From positions 1-64,000 of the forward strand of contig NZ_JH992947.1 in NCBI RefSeq assembly GCF_000315485.1: a stretch of 64,000 bases of DNA. Direction: 5' to 3'. Under the pieces are notes generated by a model. That model searched no databases and was not told the DNA's origin. It saw nothing but the letters and a program-made list of their open reading frames with translations. This document shows, piece by piece, positions 62,919 through 64,000 of the stretch. This DNA comes from Bacteroides oleiciplenus YIT 12058. Lineage in GTDB: Bacteria; Bacteroidota; Bacteroidia; Bacteroidales; Bacteroidaceae. Both the position numbers and the translations under genes were made by a program. The first letter of the stretch is position 1, and each line of letters begins with the position of its first letter.

Positions 62919-63509
62919 TTAATCCTCCTTTTTTATTTGTGTTAACGGCGATACACCAAACTTTATTTGTTCTAATGACAATGCGCCAAGCCCCTTCAGA
63001 AAACCTCTTTCATAAGAAAGAAGCATCCCCGTCATATAAGGCACGTTTCCCTGAAAATCCCGTTCCATCCTATCCAATTCTTCTACATGTTGAAGCAACA
63101 TCTCTTTTTCCATTTCAAGTTGTTTAACAAGATCAACTAGACCAGCCTCAGAGCGAGATTTTATATGGAAATCCAAATTGCGCAGATTATCCGTGTATTT
63201 CAGTTTTACTTGACGAAACTTTATTTCCAGATTACTACGAATCATAGACTTATTCATTTCCTTATACGAGACATCCGGATTAGACAATGCGTCATCATAA
63301 CCTTTCGTCTCGTAGTCTTCCTTTAGGAAACTATAGATTAAATCAATAGGCATGCCAGTACCATAATTAATTAGCACTGCAGAACTGCCATTCCCGGCTG
63401 ATTCCATTTCATCTGTTTCCCGATTTCCATTCTCAACAATTTCTTCTGTCATTACAGGAGCTCCTACGGATAGCTCCTGACGTTTTCTAAAATAATCAAA
63501 TAAGCTCAT
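62919..63509 (-). CDS. hypothetical protein with coiled-coil
   Basis: 196 aa, not recognised. No signal peptide or membrane helix. The first 45 residues are acidic and probably disordered; a middle segment (DLIYSFLKEDYETKGYDDALSNPDV) precedes a helical region with coiled-coil character (about 105-160, LEMEKEMLLQHVEELDRMERDF). The end is a beta/helical GMLLSYERGFLKGLGALSLEQ segment. It ends 3 bp before the DUF4407 start, so it is part of the same operon and probably works with that protein in the cytoplasm. Confidence 0.7.
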   Translation of the reverse strand: MSLFDYFRKRQELSVGAPVMTEEIVENGNRETDEMESAGNGSSAVLINYGTGMPIDLIYSFLKEDYETKGYDDALSNPDVSYKEMNKSMIRSNLEIKFRQVKLKYTDNLRNLDFHIKSRSEAGLVDLVKQLEMEKEMLLQHVEELDRMERDFQGNVPYMTGMLLSYERGFLKGLGALSLEQIKFGVSPLTQIKKED

Positions 63510-63521
63510 ACTATTTATGTT

Positions 63522-63686
63522 TTAATAATTAATACTTTCACTTTTTTTACAAATGGAACGTGTATCACTACAAATTCCATTCAAAGCACGAAGTGTATTC
63601 GTGCAGCCATAAATAGTATAGTTTAATTCTTCGACCCTCATTGTTAATTCAATGCATGATTCTTCTGCATTCCAACTACTATTCAT
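63522..63686 (-). CDS. small hypothetical protein
   Basis: 54 aa (MNSSWNAEESCIEL start, ending KKSESINY). It has four cysteines and no recognised motif. It lies 12 bp upstream of the 196-aa gene in the same direction, with AGAAAG just before its ATG. Position supports a real small gene, but no homologue is recognised. Confidence 0.5.
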   Translation of the reverse strand: MNSSWNAEESCIELTMRVEELNYTIYGCTNTLRALNGICSDTRSICKKSESINY

Positions 63687-63754
63687 GGCTTTCTATGTTA
63701 TTCACTTGTTTATCGTGTAGAAAACAAGAAGGTAAACATCACGACCTGCAAAAA

Positions 63755-64000
63755 TTAAAAGAAACAAGAATGGCATGCCCTAAATCCCAATTGCTCTAAC
63801 AATTTGACACCCAAAGCCAGTTCCGGATTAAACTTCATACGATAATAATCATACAACATGGCAATTATCGGCTGTTTGAATTTTTCTTCATAATCACGAA
63901 GGAAAGTTTTCACTTCTGCATCCGAATATCCCGTTCTATTATTTATTATCTGATTCGGAGAATTCCCCAGATAGGCAAGTTTTCCATACTGCTTCAGAAT
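63755..64000 (-). CDS. hypothetical protein, C-terminal part (runs off the window)
   Basis: An open frame of 81 codons plus stop, continuing beyond base 64000. It contains YSDAEVKTFLRDYEEKFKQPIIAMLYDYYRMKFNPELALGVKLLEQLGF. No family recognised. Same direction as the operon to its left, 68 bp away, so probably its upstream member; the N-terminal GTPase half of an FtsZ-like protein is not visible in this part. Confidence 0.55.
   Translation of the reverse strand: MLKQYGKLAYLGNSPNQIINNRTGYSDAEVKTFLRDYEEKFKQPIIAMLYDYYRMKFNPELALGVKLLEQLGFRACHSCFF

Overview
The window looks like the chromosome of a gut Bacteroides (or a close Bacteroidales relative). It carries two SusC/SusD outer-membrane import loci, a hybrid two-component system (HTCS), an ECF sigma/anti-sigma pair with an STN-type TonB receptor, many exported glycoside hydrolases, a biotin-dependent Na+ decarboxylase, and promoters of the Bacteroides type (about TTTG-N19/20-TAnnTTTG). 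Shine-Dalgarno sites are rare. No rRNA, tRNA or CRISPR array was seen. Species cannot be fixed from the sequence alone.

Layout. 1-2750: a complete IS66-type insertion sequence whose left inverted repeat begins at base 1. 2800-6459: a secreted trypsin-like protease with a type IX sorting-like tail, then an EreA/ChaN-like exported protein. 6474-16627 (minus strand): a susCDEF-like operon followed by an unusual esterase-GH13 fusion, probably for alpha-glucan. 16628-17644: a 1 kb gap with a LacI-type operator, hairpins, a 55-codon gene relic and a 26-bp inverted repeat. 17645-23917 (minus): GH2, GH53 and a GH147-like enzyme, a beta-1,4-galactan set. 24126-28523: a PepSY-like protein and the HTCS. 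28863-33727 (plus): LacI regulator, MFS sugar transporter and GH65 phosphorylase. A perfect LacI operator lies before lacI and a near match lies before susC, so the alpha-glucan genes appear to flank the galactan block.

33824-39247 (plus): a tripartite RND efflux system. 39390-56516 (minus): one long polysaccharide utilization locus with ECF sigma, FecR anti-sigma, STN-SusC, SusD, DUF3823 lipoprotein, retaining-type GH97, GH125, GH172 (DUF2961), DUF4185 (GH183-like) and GH92. Alpha-mannosidases together with two families known from D-arabinan breakdown make an arabinomannan (lipoarabinomannan-like) glycan the most interesting substrate hypothesis. A plus-strand promoter and terminator opposite the susC leader predict a DonS-like antisense RNA.

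56740-60117 (minus): oadG-oadA-oadB sodium-pumping decarboxylase. 60314-60805: HU-like protein. 61163-64000 (minus): a poorly understood operon with a DUF4407 membrane protein, an FtsZ-like protein reduced to helix H7 plus the C-terminal domain and interrupted by two in-frame stops, and several unrecognised small proteins. The last of these runs off the right edge.
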